Below are positions 8,825 to 15,893 of a stretch of DNA of 35,429 nucleotides, one piece after another. This stretch comes from Candidatus Binatus sp. (GTDB lineage Bacteria; Desulfobacterota; Binatia; Binatales; Binataceae), in assembly GCF_030646925.1 (NCBI RefSeq), contig NZ_JAUSKL010000080.1, forward strand, positions 1 to 35,429. The letters run 5' to 3'. The notes below the pieces were generated by a model that did no database searches, was not told the origin of the DNA, and was given only the letters and a program-made list of their open reading frames with translations. Positions within the stretch are counted from its first letter, which is position 1; each line of letters begins with the position of its first letter. The translations under genes and the position numbers were made by a program.

Positions 8825-8849
8825 GTAGGGGTGGGCGTCCCTGCCCACC
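8825..8849 (+). repeat. REP-like hairpin 4
   Basis: GTAG at 8825-8828, then stem GGTGGGC (8830-8836), loop GTCCCT and GCCCACC (8843-8849), followed by the same CTCATCGTCC trailer as copy 2. It sits just beyond the 3' end of the mpl gene and might also act on the end of that transcript. Confidence 0.8.
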
Positions 8850-8877
8850 CTCATCGTCCCCTAAGCTTCGATGCCAA

Positions 8878-10347
8878 TCACTCTCGCCCTTTCAGCGCGG
8901 CAAGGAATTTTTCCTTCAGGCCGTCGAACGGTCCATTCGACATAAATAATGCGACGTCGCCGGCGCGCGCGTCATCGAGCATCCGCTCAAGGATCTCGTC
9001 GTTCGAAGCGCACGCCATCGCGGCCGCGCCGTGCGAACTGATCTCCGATGCGAGCATTCCCGTATCGAGCCGCTCACCTTCGGGAATCGGATCGTTCTCC
9101 TTGAAGTACACCGGTCCCAGATACACGCGCGACGCGCGGCTGAAAGCGCTCGCAAATCCGCGTTGAAAAACGTTGCGCCGCGCCGTGTTCGATCGCGGCT
9201 CAAACGCCGCAAGAATTCTGCGCCCCGGAAACCGTTCCGCGATCGCTTCCAGCGTTACGCCGATCGCCGTCGGATGATGCGCAAAATCATCCACCACCGT
9301 CACCCCCGCCGCCTCGCCGATTATTTCCTGGCGCCGCACCACGCCCTTGAACGTCCTGAACCCGTGCGCAATTTCGTCATCCCGCACGCCGAACGCATTC
9401 AGCAGGACGTACACACCGAGCGCGTTCGCGACGTTCATCCGTCCGCCAATCGGCAGATGCATTTGCGCGACGACTCGCGCGCCGTCGCGCGTGATCGAAA
9501 ACTTCGCGCCGTCCGCGCCCACCTCGACATCCGACGCCTGGAATTCTCCGCCACGCAAACCGAATGTGATCCTCCGCGCACGCGCATCGCTGGCGACTTC
9601 GAGCGCATGCGGAAAATCCGCGCATAGCGCGAGCACCCGCGACGAATCCATCTGCGCGGCCAGCGCGCGAAAACTCGCTTTCACGTGCTCGAGATCGCGA
9701 TAGATGTCCGCGTGATCGAACTCGACCGCCGTGATGATCGCGCCGCTTGCGCGGTAATGCAGAAACTTCGGCCCCTTGTCGAAAAACGCGGTGTCGTATT
9801 CGTCACCCTCGATCACAAAATCTTCGCCGCGCCCCAGCCGATAGTTCGATCCGAAATCCTTGGCGACTCCGCCCACCAGCATCGACGGATCGCGCCCCGC
9901 GCTCTCCAGCACGTGCGCCATCATCGCCGTCGAAGTCGTCTTGCCGTGCGTCCCCGCGACCATCAGCACGCGATGATTCTTCAGGAAGAAGTGCCAAAGC
10001 GCCTCGGGCATCGAGAGATACGGAATCTCGGTCCTGAGCAGCGCGACCGCTTCCGGATTGATTCGCGGGATCACATTGCCGACGATGACCAAGTCTGGTG
10101 CTATAAAGTCCGGCGCGAGCGTCAGATTCGCCGCCGCGAACGATCCGACCACCTCGACTCGCGAGTTTCGCAGCAGCGACGCGGTCGGCTCATAGAGTTG
10201 ATTGTCCGAGCCGGTTACGCGGTAGCCGCGCTCCGTCAGCATCCCCGCGAGCGCCGCCATCGCGGTGCCCGCCACGCCAATCAGATGAACGTGTTTGACC
10301 GCACTGGGAATTTTTGCGAGGCGTGCAGCGCTGGCGGAATCAGCCAC
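8878..10347 (-). CDS. mpl: UDP-N-acetylmuramate:L-Ala-gamma-D-Glu-meso-diaminopimelate ligase (Mpl)
   Basis: Mpl attaches recycled murein tripeptide directly to UDP-MurNAc in the cytoplasm, bypassing the stepwise MurC-E route. The 489-residue product has the Mur ligase layout: N-terminal UDP-sugar domain (HLIGVAGTAMAALAG), ATP-binding AGTHGKTTST (P-loop around 132-138), and a C-terminal ligase domain (DDFAHHPTAI). The Mpl-specific block EGDEYDTAFFDKGPKFLHY separates it from MurC. It begins with GTG (10345-10347) and overlaps the upstream serine hydrolase by 8 bases, indicating translational coupling. Last gene of a recycling operon with an L,D-carboxypeptidase; meso-DAP peptidoglycan is implied. 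Confidence 0.92.
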   Translation of the reverse strand: MADSASAARLAKIPSAVKHVHLIGVAGTAMAALAGMLTERGYRVTGSDNQLYEPTASLLRNSRVEVVGSFAAANLTLAPDFIAPDLVIVGNVIPRINPEAVALLRTEIPYLSMPEALWHFFLKNHRVLMVAGTHGKTTSTAMMAHVLESAGRDPSMLVGGVAKDFGSNYRLGRGEDFVIEGDEYDTAFFDKGPKFLHYRASGAIITAVEFDHADIYRDLEHVKASFRALAAQMDSSRVLALCADFPHALEVASDARARRITFGLRGGEFQASDVEVGADGAKFSITRDGARVVAQMHLPIGGRMNVANALGVYVLLNAFGVRDDEIAHGFRTFKGVVRRQEIIGEAAGVTVVDDFAHHPTAIGVTLEAIAERFPGRRILAAFEPRSNTARRNVFQRGFASAFSRASRVYLGPVYFKENDPIPEGERLDTGMLASEISSHGAAAMACASNDEILERMLDDARAGDVALFMSNGPFDGLKEKFLAALKGRE

Positions 10348-11470
10348 CGTCGATCGCTTCCATGATCATGTCGTGTATTTTCGGACGGAACTCGCGGATC
10401 GCCTGGTTGGCGCGCTTCGGATGAACTCGATTCGTCAGCATCGAAATCGCGATCTCGCGCGCCGGCTCGATCCAGATCGAGGTGCCGGTGAACCCGAGAT
10501 GCCCGACCGCTTGCGGTGAAAAATGATGCCCCGAGCTCGAGCCCTGCGGCGACGGCGTGTCCCATCCGAGCGCCCACGTCGAGCCCGCCACCGTTTTGTC
10601 GCGCGTCCAGAACTCGCGAATGATCCGCTGCGGCACAAAATCCGAGCGGCCCGCGTAGCACGCGATCAATTCCGCGGCGATTCGATCGACCTCGCGCACC
10701 GGCGCGAACAGTCCCGCGTGCCCGGCGACTCCGCCCATCGCAAACGCGTTCTCATCATCGACTTCGCCGACCAGCATCCGCTTGCGCGATGGACAAATCT
10801 CGGTCGGCGCGAACATGTCGGCCACCGGCTCGAGCCGCCGCGAGCGCACCAGCGAGATATCGATATAGTCGGTCGCGCGGAGCCCGAGCGGCCGAAAAAT
10901 CTTCTCGCGGCAAAACCGGTTCAGCGCGACGCTCGAAACTTTTTCGATCGTCTCGCCCAGCGTGATAAATCCTTCGTCGGAATAAATCGCCTTGGTGCAA
11001 GGCGGCGCTTCCGGTTTCTCGCGATGGATTTCCTCGTAAATGAATTCCTTCGAGCCGTAACTCGCCATGAAATTGACCCGCCCGCCCTTCTCGATTTCCG
11101 CGACGCGCTGATAGAACGGCCGCCACGCCGGCAGGCCCGAGCAATGCGCTAGCAGATGGCGGAACGTCACGCCGATTTTTCCGTGCACGCCGAAGTTCGG
11201 GAAAAATCGCGTCACCCGATCATCGAGACGAAATTTGCCGTCGCGCGCGAGCATCATCACCGCCACCGTCGTCGCCAGCGCCTTCGTCAACGACGACAAA
11301 TCGTAAACCGTGTCGATTTTAAGCGGCGAACGCTCCGGCACGATCGATCGAAATCCGAACACGCCCTCGAACACGACGTCCGCGCCGCATCGAACCACCA
11401 CCGTGGCGCCGGGGATGATCCCTTGCTCGACGGCGTCGTTGAAAGCTCGCTCGACTTCACTCCATCCCAA
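10340..11470 (-). CDS. cytoplasmic beta-lactamase-family serine hydrolase
   Basis: A 376-residue protein of the class C beta-lactamase / low-molecular-weight PBP (EstB-like) superfamily. The nucleophile motif is SLTK (Ser60, Lys63) in YDLSSLTKALATT. A Tyr motif appears as YSDEGF, where Asp or Asn is usual at the third position, and the third motif is probably HLGFTGTS near 325. No signal peptide is present, unlike penicillin-binding proteins. The only start at the front of this frame is TTG (11468-11470), with GGGGGA upstream. It lies between an L,D-carboxypeptidase gene and mpl, so a step in handling recycled muropeptides is plausible but unproven; an esterase role is the alternative. Confidence 0.82.
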   Translation of the reverse strand: MGWSEVERAFNDAVEQGIIPGATVVVRCGADVVFEGVFGFRSIVPERSPLKIDTVYDLSSLTKALATTVAVMMLARDGKFRLDDRVTRFFPNFGVHGKIGVTFRHLLAHCSGLPAWRPFYQRVAEIEKGGRVNFMASYGSKEFIYEEIHREKPEAPPCTKAIYSDEGFITLGETIEKVSSVALNRFCREKIFRPLGLRATDYIDISLVRSRRLEPVADMFAPTEICPSRKRMLVGEVDDENAFAMGGVAGHAGLFAPVREVDRIAAELIACYAGRSDFVPQRIIREFWTRDKTVAGSTWALGWDTPSPQGSSSGHHFSPQAVGHLGFTGTSIWIEPAREIAISMLTNRVHPKRANQAIREFRPKIHDMIMEAIDGG

Positions 11471-11484
11471 GCGCGAATCCCCCG

Positions 11485-12411
11485 CTAGGTCGTGACTGCT
11501 CGCTCTGTGAATACGATCCGCCGCGCCGCGCCGTCAATTTGCGCCGCCACTCCGAACGGGATCGTAAAGTTCTCGGTGCCGTGCCCCGCCTCGATTCCAT
11601 ACAACACCGGACAGCCCGCTTCGGCGGTCTGCGCCGCGATAAACCGCGCGATCAAACGCGCCTCCTGCTCGTCGCCATCGACCGGCCTGATTGCGCCAAA
11701 CACGATTCCCGCCACCCGCGCCAGCGCACCCGACTGTCTTAGCTGCACGAGCATCCGATCGATTCGATACGCCTTCTCGCCGGTGTCCTCAATAAAGAGA
11801 ATCCGGCCGTCAAAATTCGGCGCGTACGGAGTGCCAAGCGTCGCCACCAGCACCGATAGGCATCCGCCGATCACGTCGCCGCGCGCGACCCCCGGATGCA
11901 TCGTTTCGCGCGCCTCCAACTCGAAGCCATTAAGCTCGCCGCTCAGAAGCCGCTGCATGTGCTCGAGCGAGCGGGGACTCAGTCCGCGCGCAAAATCCAT
12001 CGCGACCATCGGTCCGTGGAACGCCACCACGCCCGCGCGATCGACCATCGCATTCAAGATGAATGTCTCGTCCGAAAATCCGACGAACACCTTCGGCGTC
12101 CGCGCGATCGCCTGAAAGTCGAGCAACGGCATCAGCCGCCCGCATCCGTAACCGCCGCGCGCCGCGAAAATTCCTTTCACCTCGGGATCGGCGAAACATG
12201 ATTGCAACTCGCGCGCGCGATCGGCGTCGTCGCCCGCGAGGATTCCCGATCGCGCCAGCAGCCGCTCCGACACCTTCACTCTGAACCCCAGCGACGCGAG
12301 TACGTTGACGCCGCGCTCCAGATGCGCCCGCTCGATCGCCGCCGCCGGCGCAACCACCGCCACGGTGTCTCCGGCCTTCAGCGCCTTCGGTTTGGTCGCT
12401 CTTCGATTCAC
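11485..12411 (-). CDS. LD-carboxypeptidase, peptidase family S66 (LdcA type)
   Basis: Serine peptidase of 308 residues that removes the terminal D-Ala from recycled murein tetrapeptide, yielding the tripeptide used by Mpl. The family S66 triad is visible: Ser113 in VGFSDET, Glu208 in LFIEDTGEKAYRIDRM and His277 in IEAGHGTEN. The N-terminal segment KAGDTVAVVAPA and AARGGYGCGRLMPLLD are family hallmarks. No signal peptide, consistent with a cytoplasmic enzyme. The start is GTG (12409-12411). First gene of the LdcA - serine hydrolase - Mpl operon; spacing to the next start is 14 bases. Confidence 0.92.
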   Translation of the reverse strand: MNRRATKPKALKAGDTVAVVAPAAAIERAHLERGVNVLASLGFRVKVSERLLARSGILAGDDADRARELQSCFADPEVKGIFAARGGYGCGRLMPLLDFQAIARTPKVFVGFSDETFILNAMVDRAGVVAFHGPMVAMDFARGLSPRSLEHMQRLLSGELNGFELEARETMHPGVARGDVIGGCLSVLVATLGTPYAPNFDGRILFIEDTGEKAYRIDRMLVQLRQSGALARVAGIVFGAIRPVDGDEQEARLIARFIAAQTAEAGCPVLYGIEAGHGTENFTIPFGVAAQIDGAARRIVFTERAVTT

Positions 12412-12507
12412 GATGCTTGCGCGACTTTACCAGAACCCTCCCGCGAACGCTCATTGCTCGGCAGCGCCGCCGCCGTTTTCATCCTGTGCGGATTCGATCG
12501 CCAATGA

Positions 12508-13488
12508 TCAGTCGAAGCTCAGGATGATCTTGCCGAAGTGCTCGCTCGCCTGCATCATGCGATGCGCCGTTGCAGCTTCCGAGGCCGGCAGCACCTTGTA
12601 GATCGGCGGCCGCAGCCGGCCCGCCTCGAGCGCCGCGCCGAACCGCGCGACAAACGCCGCGATGATCTCCGCCTTCTCCGCCGCCGGACGCGTGCGCAGC
12701 GTCGATCCAAAAATCTTGAGATGCCTTCGCAGTACCGCCGCCAGATCGATCTCCGCGCGCGCGCCGCTCATCAGCCCGATCAGCACCAGCCGTCCGCCGT
12801 GGGCGAGCGCTTCGATATTCCCCGCGAGGTACGCGCCGCCGATACTGTCGAGAATCACGTCGACGCCGCGCCCACCGGTTGCAGTCTTGACCGCCGCCGC
12901 AAACGGGCCGTTCTTGTAGTTGATCGCGATATCGGCGCCGAGCTTCAGACATTGCTCGCATTTTCCGTCGGAGCCCGCCGTCACGATCGATCGCAGCCCC
13001 GCTTCCTTGATCAACAAAATCGAAGCGGTGCCGACTCCGCTGCCGCCGCCGTGAATCAGCGACGTCTCGCCGTCCTTCAATCCGGCCAGCATGAAGAGGT
13101 TGAGAAACGCGGTCAGAAAAACCTCAGGCAGCCCCGCGGCTTCCGCGAAACTCATCGACGACGGGATTTTCATCGCCGACCCGTGATGCGCCGCGGCTTT
13201 CTCCGCGTAGCCGCCGCCCGGCAGCAGCGCCATCGCGCGATCGCCGACCTTCCATCCGCTCACCGACGCACCGATCGCCGCGACATCGCCCGCGCACTCG
13301 AGGCCGATTATCTCCGACGCGCCCGGCGGCGGCGGATAAAATCCCTGGCGCTGCAGGATGTCCGCGCGATTCAGCCCGGCCGCCCGCACCCGAATCATGA
13401 TCTCGTCGGGCTTGAGCGCGGGCTCCGCGACCTCGGCGAGTTTGAGAACATTCTCGTCGCCCGGTTTTTCCGCAATCACTGCTTTCAT
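12508..13488 (-). CDS. NAD(P)H quinone oxidoreductase, PIG3-like medium-chain reductase
   Basis: Zinc-free medium-chain dehydrogenase/reductase of 326 residues. GLNRADILQRQGFYPPPPGAS near 38-58 and ASEIIGLECAG are typical of the TP53I3/PIG3 quinone oxidoreductase subfamily. The cofactor-binding region is HGGGSGVGTASI near 145-156, the AxxGxxG-type motif of NADPH-dependent members. No catalytic zinc cysteines are seen. Such enzymes reduce quinones using NADPH. Monocistronic by position: 96 bp separate it from the LD-carboxypeptidase gene, and an inverted pair of REP-like hairpins lies upstream. Confidence 0.87.
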   Translation of the reverse strand: MKAVIAEKPGDENVLKLAEVAEPALKPDEIMIRVRAAGLNRADILQRQGFYPPPPGASEIIGLECAGDVAAIGASVSGWKVGDRAMALLPGGGYAEKAAAHHGSAMKIPSSMSFAEAAGLPEVFLTAFLNLFMLAGLKDGETSLIHGGGSGVGTASILLIKEAGLRSIVTAGSDGKCEQCLKLGADIAINYKNGPFAAAVKTATGGRGVDVILDSIGGAYLAGNIEALAHGGRLVLIGLMSGARAEIDLAAVLRRHLKIFGSTLRTRPAAEKAEIIAAFVARFGAALEAGRLRPPIYKVLPASEAATAHRMMQASEHFGKIILSFD

Positions 13489-13584
13489 GGCAAAATCACC
13501 GCAATCATTGATCGTTAGGCTGCACCAGGCGCGATCGAAGAGTCAAAAGAAAATCGCAGCACGGTTAGCGGCGCCCCGGCCTGG

Positions 13585-13610
13585 GTAGTCGCGGGCCTCC
13601 GTGCCCGCGA
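13585..13610 (+). repeat. REP-like hairpin, GCGGGC subfamily (plus copy)
   Basis: GTAG at 13585-13588 followed by an 8-bp stem TCGCGGGC / GCCCGCGA with loop CTCCGT. It forms a head-to-head pair with the inverted copy at 13628-13653. It has the same architecture as the hairpins around the RAYT, but a different stem and loop. Confidence 0.75.
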
Positions 13611-13627
13611 TCCTCACCGTTTGATAC

Positions 13628-13653
13628 CCGCGGGCACAGAGGCCCGCGGCTAC
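13628..13653 (-). repeat. REP-like hairpin, GCGGGC subfamily (minus copy)
   Basis: On the minus strand GTAG (13650-13653) precedes stem CCGCGGGC / GCCCGCGG with loop CTCTGT. Together with 13585-13610 it forms an inverted pair (BIME-like) in the intergenic region between the quinone oxidoreductase and DUF2141 genes. Confidence 0.75.
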
Positions 13654-13696
13654 CCGGCACGACGCGCTGCGGTTACCTGGTGAATCCTTGCGCGTC

Positions 13697-14350
13697 TCAA
13701 TAGCGGAGGTTGATTATCACGTAGAGTTTTTTGCCAGTGTAATTGAAGGACGCCGCCTCAAAAGTCGGCGGCCCGAACAGCGCCGCCGCATCGTTCGAAA
13801 ATCCGTAGCCCTCTCTCGGCATCCCGAAGGCGTTCATGTTGAATTCGCGATCGTTGTTTTCGTCGTGATACACCACCGCCGCGTATGGACCCGGTTTCAA
13901 TCCAATGAACTCGCAAACTGCTTTGCCATGATGGATCGGCGCCCACGCGTGGCTCAGCACTTTCGTATCGTCGCGCGGATAAGCCACCGGATCGTTGAAT
14001 AGCGAGCATCCGACCTGACCAGCGTCGTTCTGCAGCCCGACGACTTCGATATTCAGCGCATTCTCCGCTCCCGCAGCCGGCGCCGCAGTCGGACTCGGTG
14101 CAGCGGTTGGCGATGCGGACATTCCCGCGCCCGCAGTCGGCGTCGCGATCAAAGTGGCGATCGAAGTCTCGGCGGGCGTAGCGATCTCCGCGCGAATCGG
14201 CGTCGCACACGCGATCGCCATCACCACGATCGCCGCGACGAACAACCCCGCCCGAATGCGCAAAATAAAAGCGCGCGCGCGTAAAGCAAAAGAAAAGAGG
14301 GCCGCGTGCGACCCTCTCTCTCTCGCTTCGGAACCAAACAATTCCGGCAC
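13697..14350 (-). CDS. secreted DUF2141-family protein
   Basis: The C-terminal half (about residues 95-217) matches the DUF2141 pattern: GPYAAVVYHDENNDREFN, then FGMPREGYGFSND. Function in this family is unknown; members are exported. A hydrophobic segment (GLFVAAIVVMAIACATPIRA) serves as signal peptide and is followed by a Thr/Pro/Ala-rich linker. The longest frame begins at GTG (14348-14350) but runs through a Rho-independent terminator at 14286-14317. A TTG at 14261-14263 would start just after it and give a compact signal peptide, so the true start is uncertain and no ribosome-binding site decides it. Confidence 0.78.
   Translation of the reverse strand: MPELFGSEARERGSHAALFSFALRARAFILRIRAGLFVAAIVVMAIACATPIRAEIATPAETSIATLIATPTAGAGMSASPTAAPSPTAAPAAGAENALNIEVVGLQNDAGQVGCSLFNDPVAYPRDDTKVLSHAWAPIHHGKAVCEFIGLKPGPYAAVVYHDENNDREFNMNAFGMPREGYGFSNDAAALFGPPTFEAASFNYTGKKLYVIINLRY
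14286..14317 (-). terminator. Rho-independent terminator after the alcohol dehydrogenase gene
   Basis: On the minus strand AGAGGG...CCCTCT forms a 6-bp stem, extended by CGC/GCG across one mismatch, and is followed by TTTTCTTTT. It lies 38 bases past the alcohol dehydrogenase stop, in the correct orientation. Confidence 0.75.
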
Positions 14351-14354
14351 AAGC

Positions 14355-15407
14355 TTAGTACTGATTGATCACCGTGACGCCGACATTCTGGAACGTGTTC
14401 ATCTCCTCGAAGACCTTGTTGATGCCGTCGAGGCCGCAGGTGCCGGTGATCATTCCCTTGGGCGACACTTTACCCGCCTGGACCATTTGCAGCATCGCGG
14501 GATAGTGCGACGCCTGCATCCCGAGCGACGCGATTATCTGCAGTTCCATCGTCACCATTCGATCGATTGGCACCGAAATTTCGCCGCCTTCCGCCGACGT
14601 CGTGAGTCCGATCTGCAGATGACGCCCCTGCTTGCGCAGACTCATGATCGAGTTGCGGCAGGTGGTCGCGATTCCGAGCGCATCGACCGACACATGAGCG
14701 CCGCCGCCGGTGAGTTCCAGGATTTGCGGAATCGGATCGACCTTTTTAGCGTTGATCACGTGCATCGCGCCGAGGCCCTTGGCCAATTCGAGTTTTGCGC
14801 TATCGAGATCGACACCGATCACGTTGGCGCCGATCGCCGCCGCGATATTGATCGCCGAGAGTCCGATTCCGCCGCATCCGTGCACGACGACCCATTCGCC
14901 CGGCTTCACCTGTGCGCGATCCACAATTCCATGGAACGACGTCATGAAGCGGCATCCCAGCGAGGCGGCTTCGACGAATCCGATACTCTCCGGCAATTTC
15001 ACGAGATTAAGATCCGCGAACGGCACTGCCACCAGATGACCGAATCCGCCGTGATACGAAAAGCCCGGCAGCAGCGGCGTCAGGCATACGTTGGATTGTC
15101 CGTTGCGGCAATATTCGCAGGTGCCATCGCCCTGGCTGAACGGCACCACGACGCGATCGCCCTTCTTGAAATTCCTGATGTCCTTGCCGACTTCCTGCAC
15201 GATGCCGCTAAACTCGTGACCTAGAATCGAGCCCGGCTGCGCCGCCAGTCCCATCCACGACCAATCGCCCGACCACGCATGCCAATCCGAACGGCAGATG
15301 CCGTTGGCCTCGACTGCGATGATCGCGCCATTGGCTGCGCATTCGGGATCGGGAACATTTTTTACGACCAGAGGCTTTTTGGCCGCCTCAAATACTGCTG
15401 CTTTCAT
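14355..15407 (-). CDS. zinc-dependent alcohol dehydrogenase (MDR family)
   Basis: Medium-chain NAD(P)-dependent alcohol dehydrogenase of 350 residues. Catalytic zinc ligands are visible: Cys in GICRSDWH (near 38), His-Glu in GHEF, and Cys in SLGCRFMTSF. The Rossmann motif is HGCGGIGLSA. The structural zinc lobe reads GDGTCEYCRNGQSNVC: three cysteines remain and Asp occupies the position where the first Cys of the four-Cys lobe is usual. The start is the ATG at 15405-15407, preceded by a strong AAGGAGGA, rather than the longer frame to 15473. The upstream region holds one copy of the 102-bp direct repeat. Substrate unknown. Confidence 0.9.
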   Translation of the reverse strand: MKAAVFEAAKKPLVVKNVPDPECAANGAIIAVEANGICRSDWHAWSGDWSWMGLAAQPGSILGHEFSGIVQEVGKDIRNFKKGDRVVVPFSQGDGTCEYCRNGQSNVCLTPLLPGFSYHGGFGHLVAVPFADLNLVKLPESIGFVEAASLGCRFMTSFHGIVDRAQVKPGEWVVVHGCGGIGLSAINIAAAIGANVIGVDLDSAKLELAKGLGAMHVINAKKVDPIPQILELTGGGAHVSVDALGIATTCRNSIMSLRKQGRHLQIGLTTSAEGGEISVPIDRMVTMELQIIASLGMQASHYPAMLQMVQAGKVSPKGMITGTCGLDGINKVFEEMNTFQNVGVTVINQY

Positions 15408-15415
15408 TGCTTGGG

Positions 15416-15423
15416 TCCTCCTT
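15416..15423 (-). promoter_or_regulatory. strong ribosome-binding site that fixes the alcohol dehydrogenase start
   Basis: AAGGAGGA on the minus strand, 8 bases before the ATG at 15405-15407. It rules against the longer frame opening at 15473, which would place the start inside the direct repeat. Confidence 0.85.
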
Positions 15424-15435
15424 GACCAGGATCTT

Positions 15436-15537
15436 TGATTTTCGATTACAGCCGATGCGGTCGGCAATTCCAATGCGCCGCCGATTTGCGACGCGAGGGC
15501 GATCCTTCGTATAGCGCCTTTCCCGTCGCATCGGCAA
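15436..15537. repeat. 102-bp direct repeat, copy A
   Basis: Matches copy B (17072-17173) with only two differences (15450 A/G and 15505 C/T), offset by 1636 bp. Within the unit, GCCGATGCG near the left end is inverted as CGCATCGGC near the right end, so a single strand could fold. It lies directly upstream of the alcohol dehydrogenase ribosome-binding site and may carry that gene's promoter. Confidence 0.95.
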
Positions 15538-15540
15538 ATC

Positions 15541-15893
15541 GCGGTATAGAGTATCTAGCGGAGTGCTAAATTCAAACTCGGACTTTCGTCTTTGTCTGCG
15601 ATCGGTAGTTGGAGCAATTTCTCGGCGAGTCGATTGGCACGCGGTAGCAGTTCGGCGCGCCTATTCTTTGAAATCTTCGGGGACAGTTCTGGTCGCACGG
15701 TCGGCAGCAGGAGCGCGAGCAGCGTCGGGCGGCACGCCGCGAGGCGCCGACGCGCCCACCACATGGAGCGTGCTCGGATCGCCGTGCCGGATGACTTCTC
15801 CCGGGCCAAACGGCGGCTAACTACAGCAATCGGAAAGTCCACCTCCGCCAGCCGGCTTACATACCTTGAGTATAGGCATACGGATACGTGGGA
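15541..15893. other. 353-bp stretch without a convincing gene, possible coding remnant
   Basis: Lies between repeat copy A and the stop of the HEPN-like gene. A 95-codon minus-strand frame (15555-15842, GTG start) has a plausible helical C terminus (AELLPRANRLAEKLLQLP), and another minus frame reads FGPGEVIRHGDPSTLHVVG before a stop. Neither has a clear ribosome-binding site or a recognised family. It looks like the frameshifted end of a decayed gene, but this is not certain. Confidence 0.35.

Noticed and set aside
8086-8849. Repeated hairpins as a CRISPR array
   Set aside because: Only four units, in mixed orientation, with irregular spacing and a gene between them.
8624-8854. 77-residue N-terminal extension of the RAYT
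   Set aside because: The extension translates REP hairpin DNA and matches nothing; the ATG at 8621-8623 gives the normal single-domain length.
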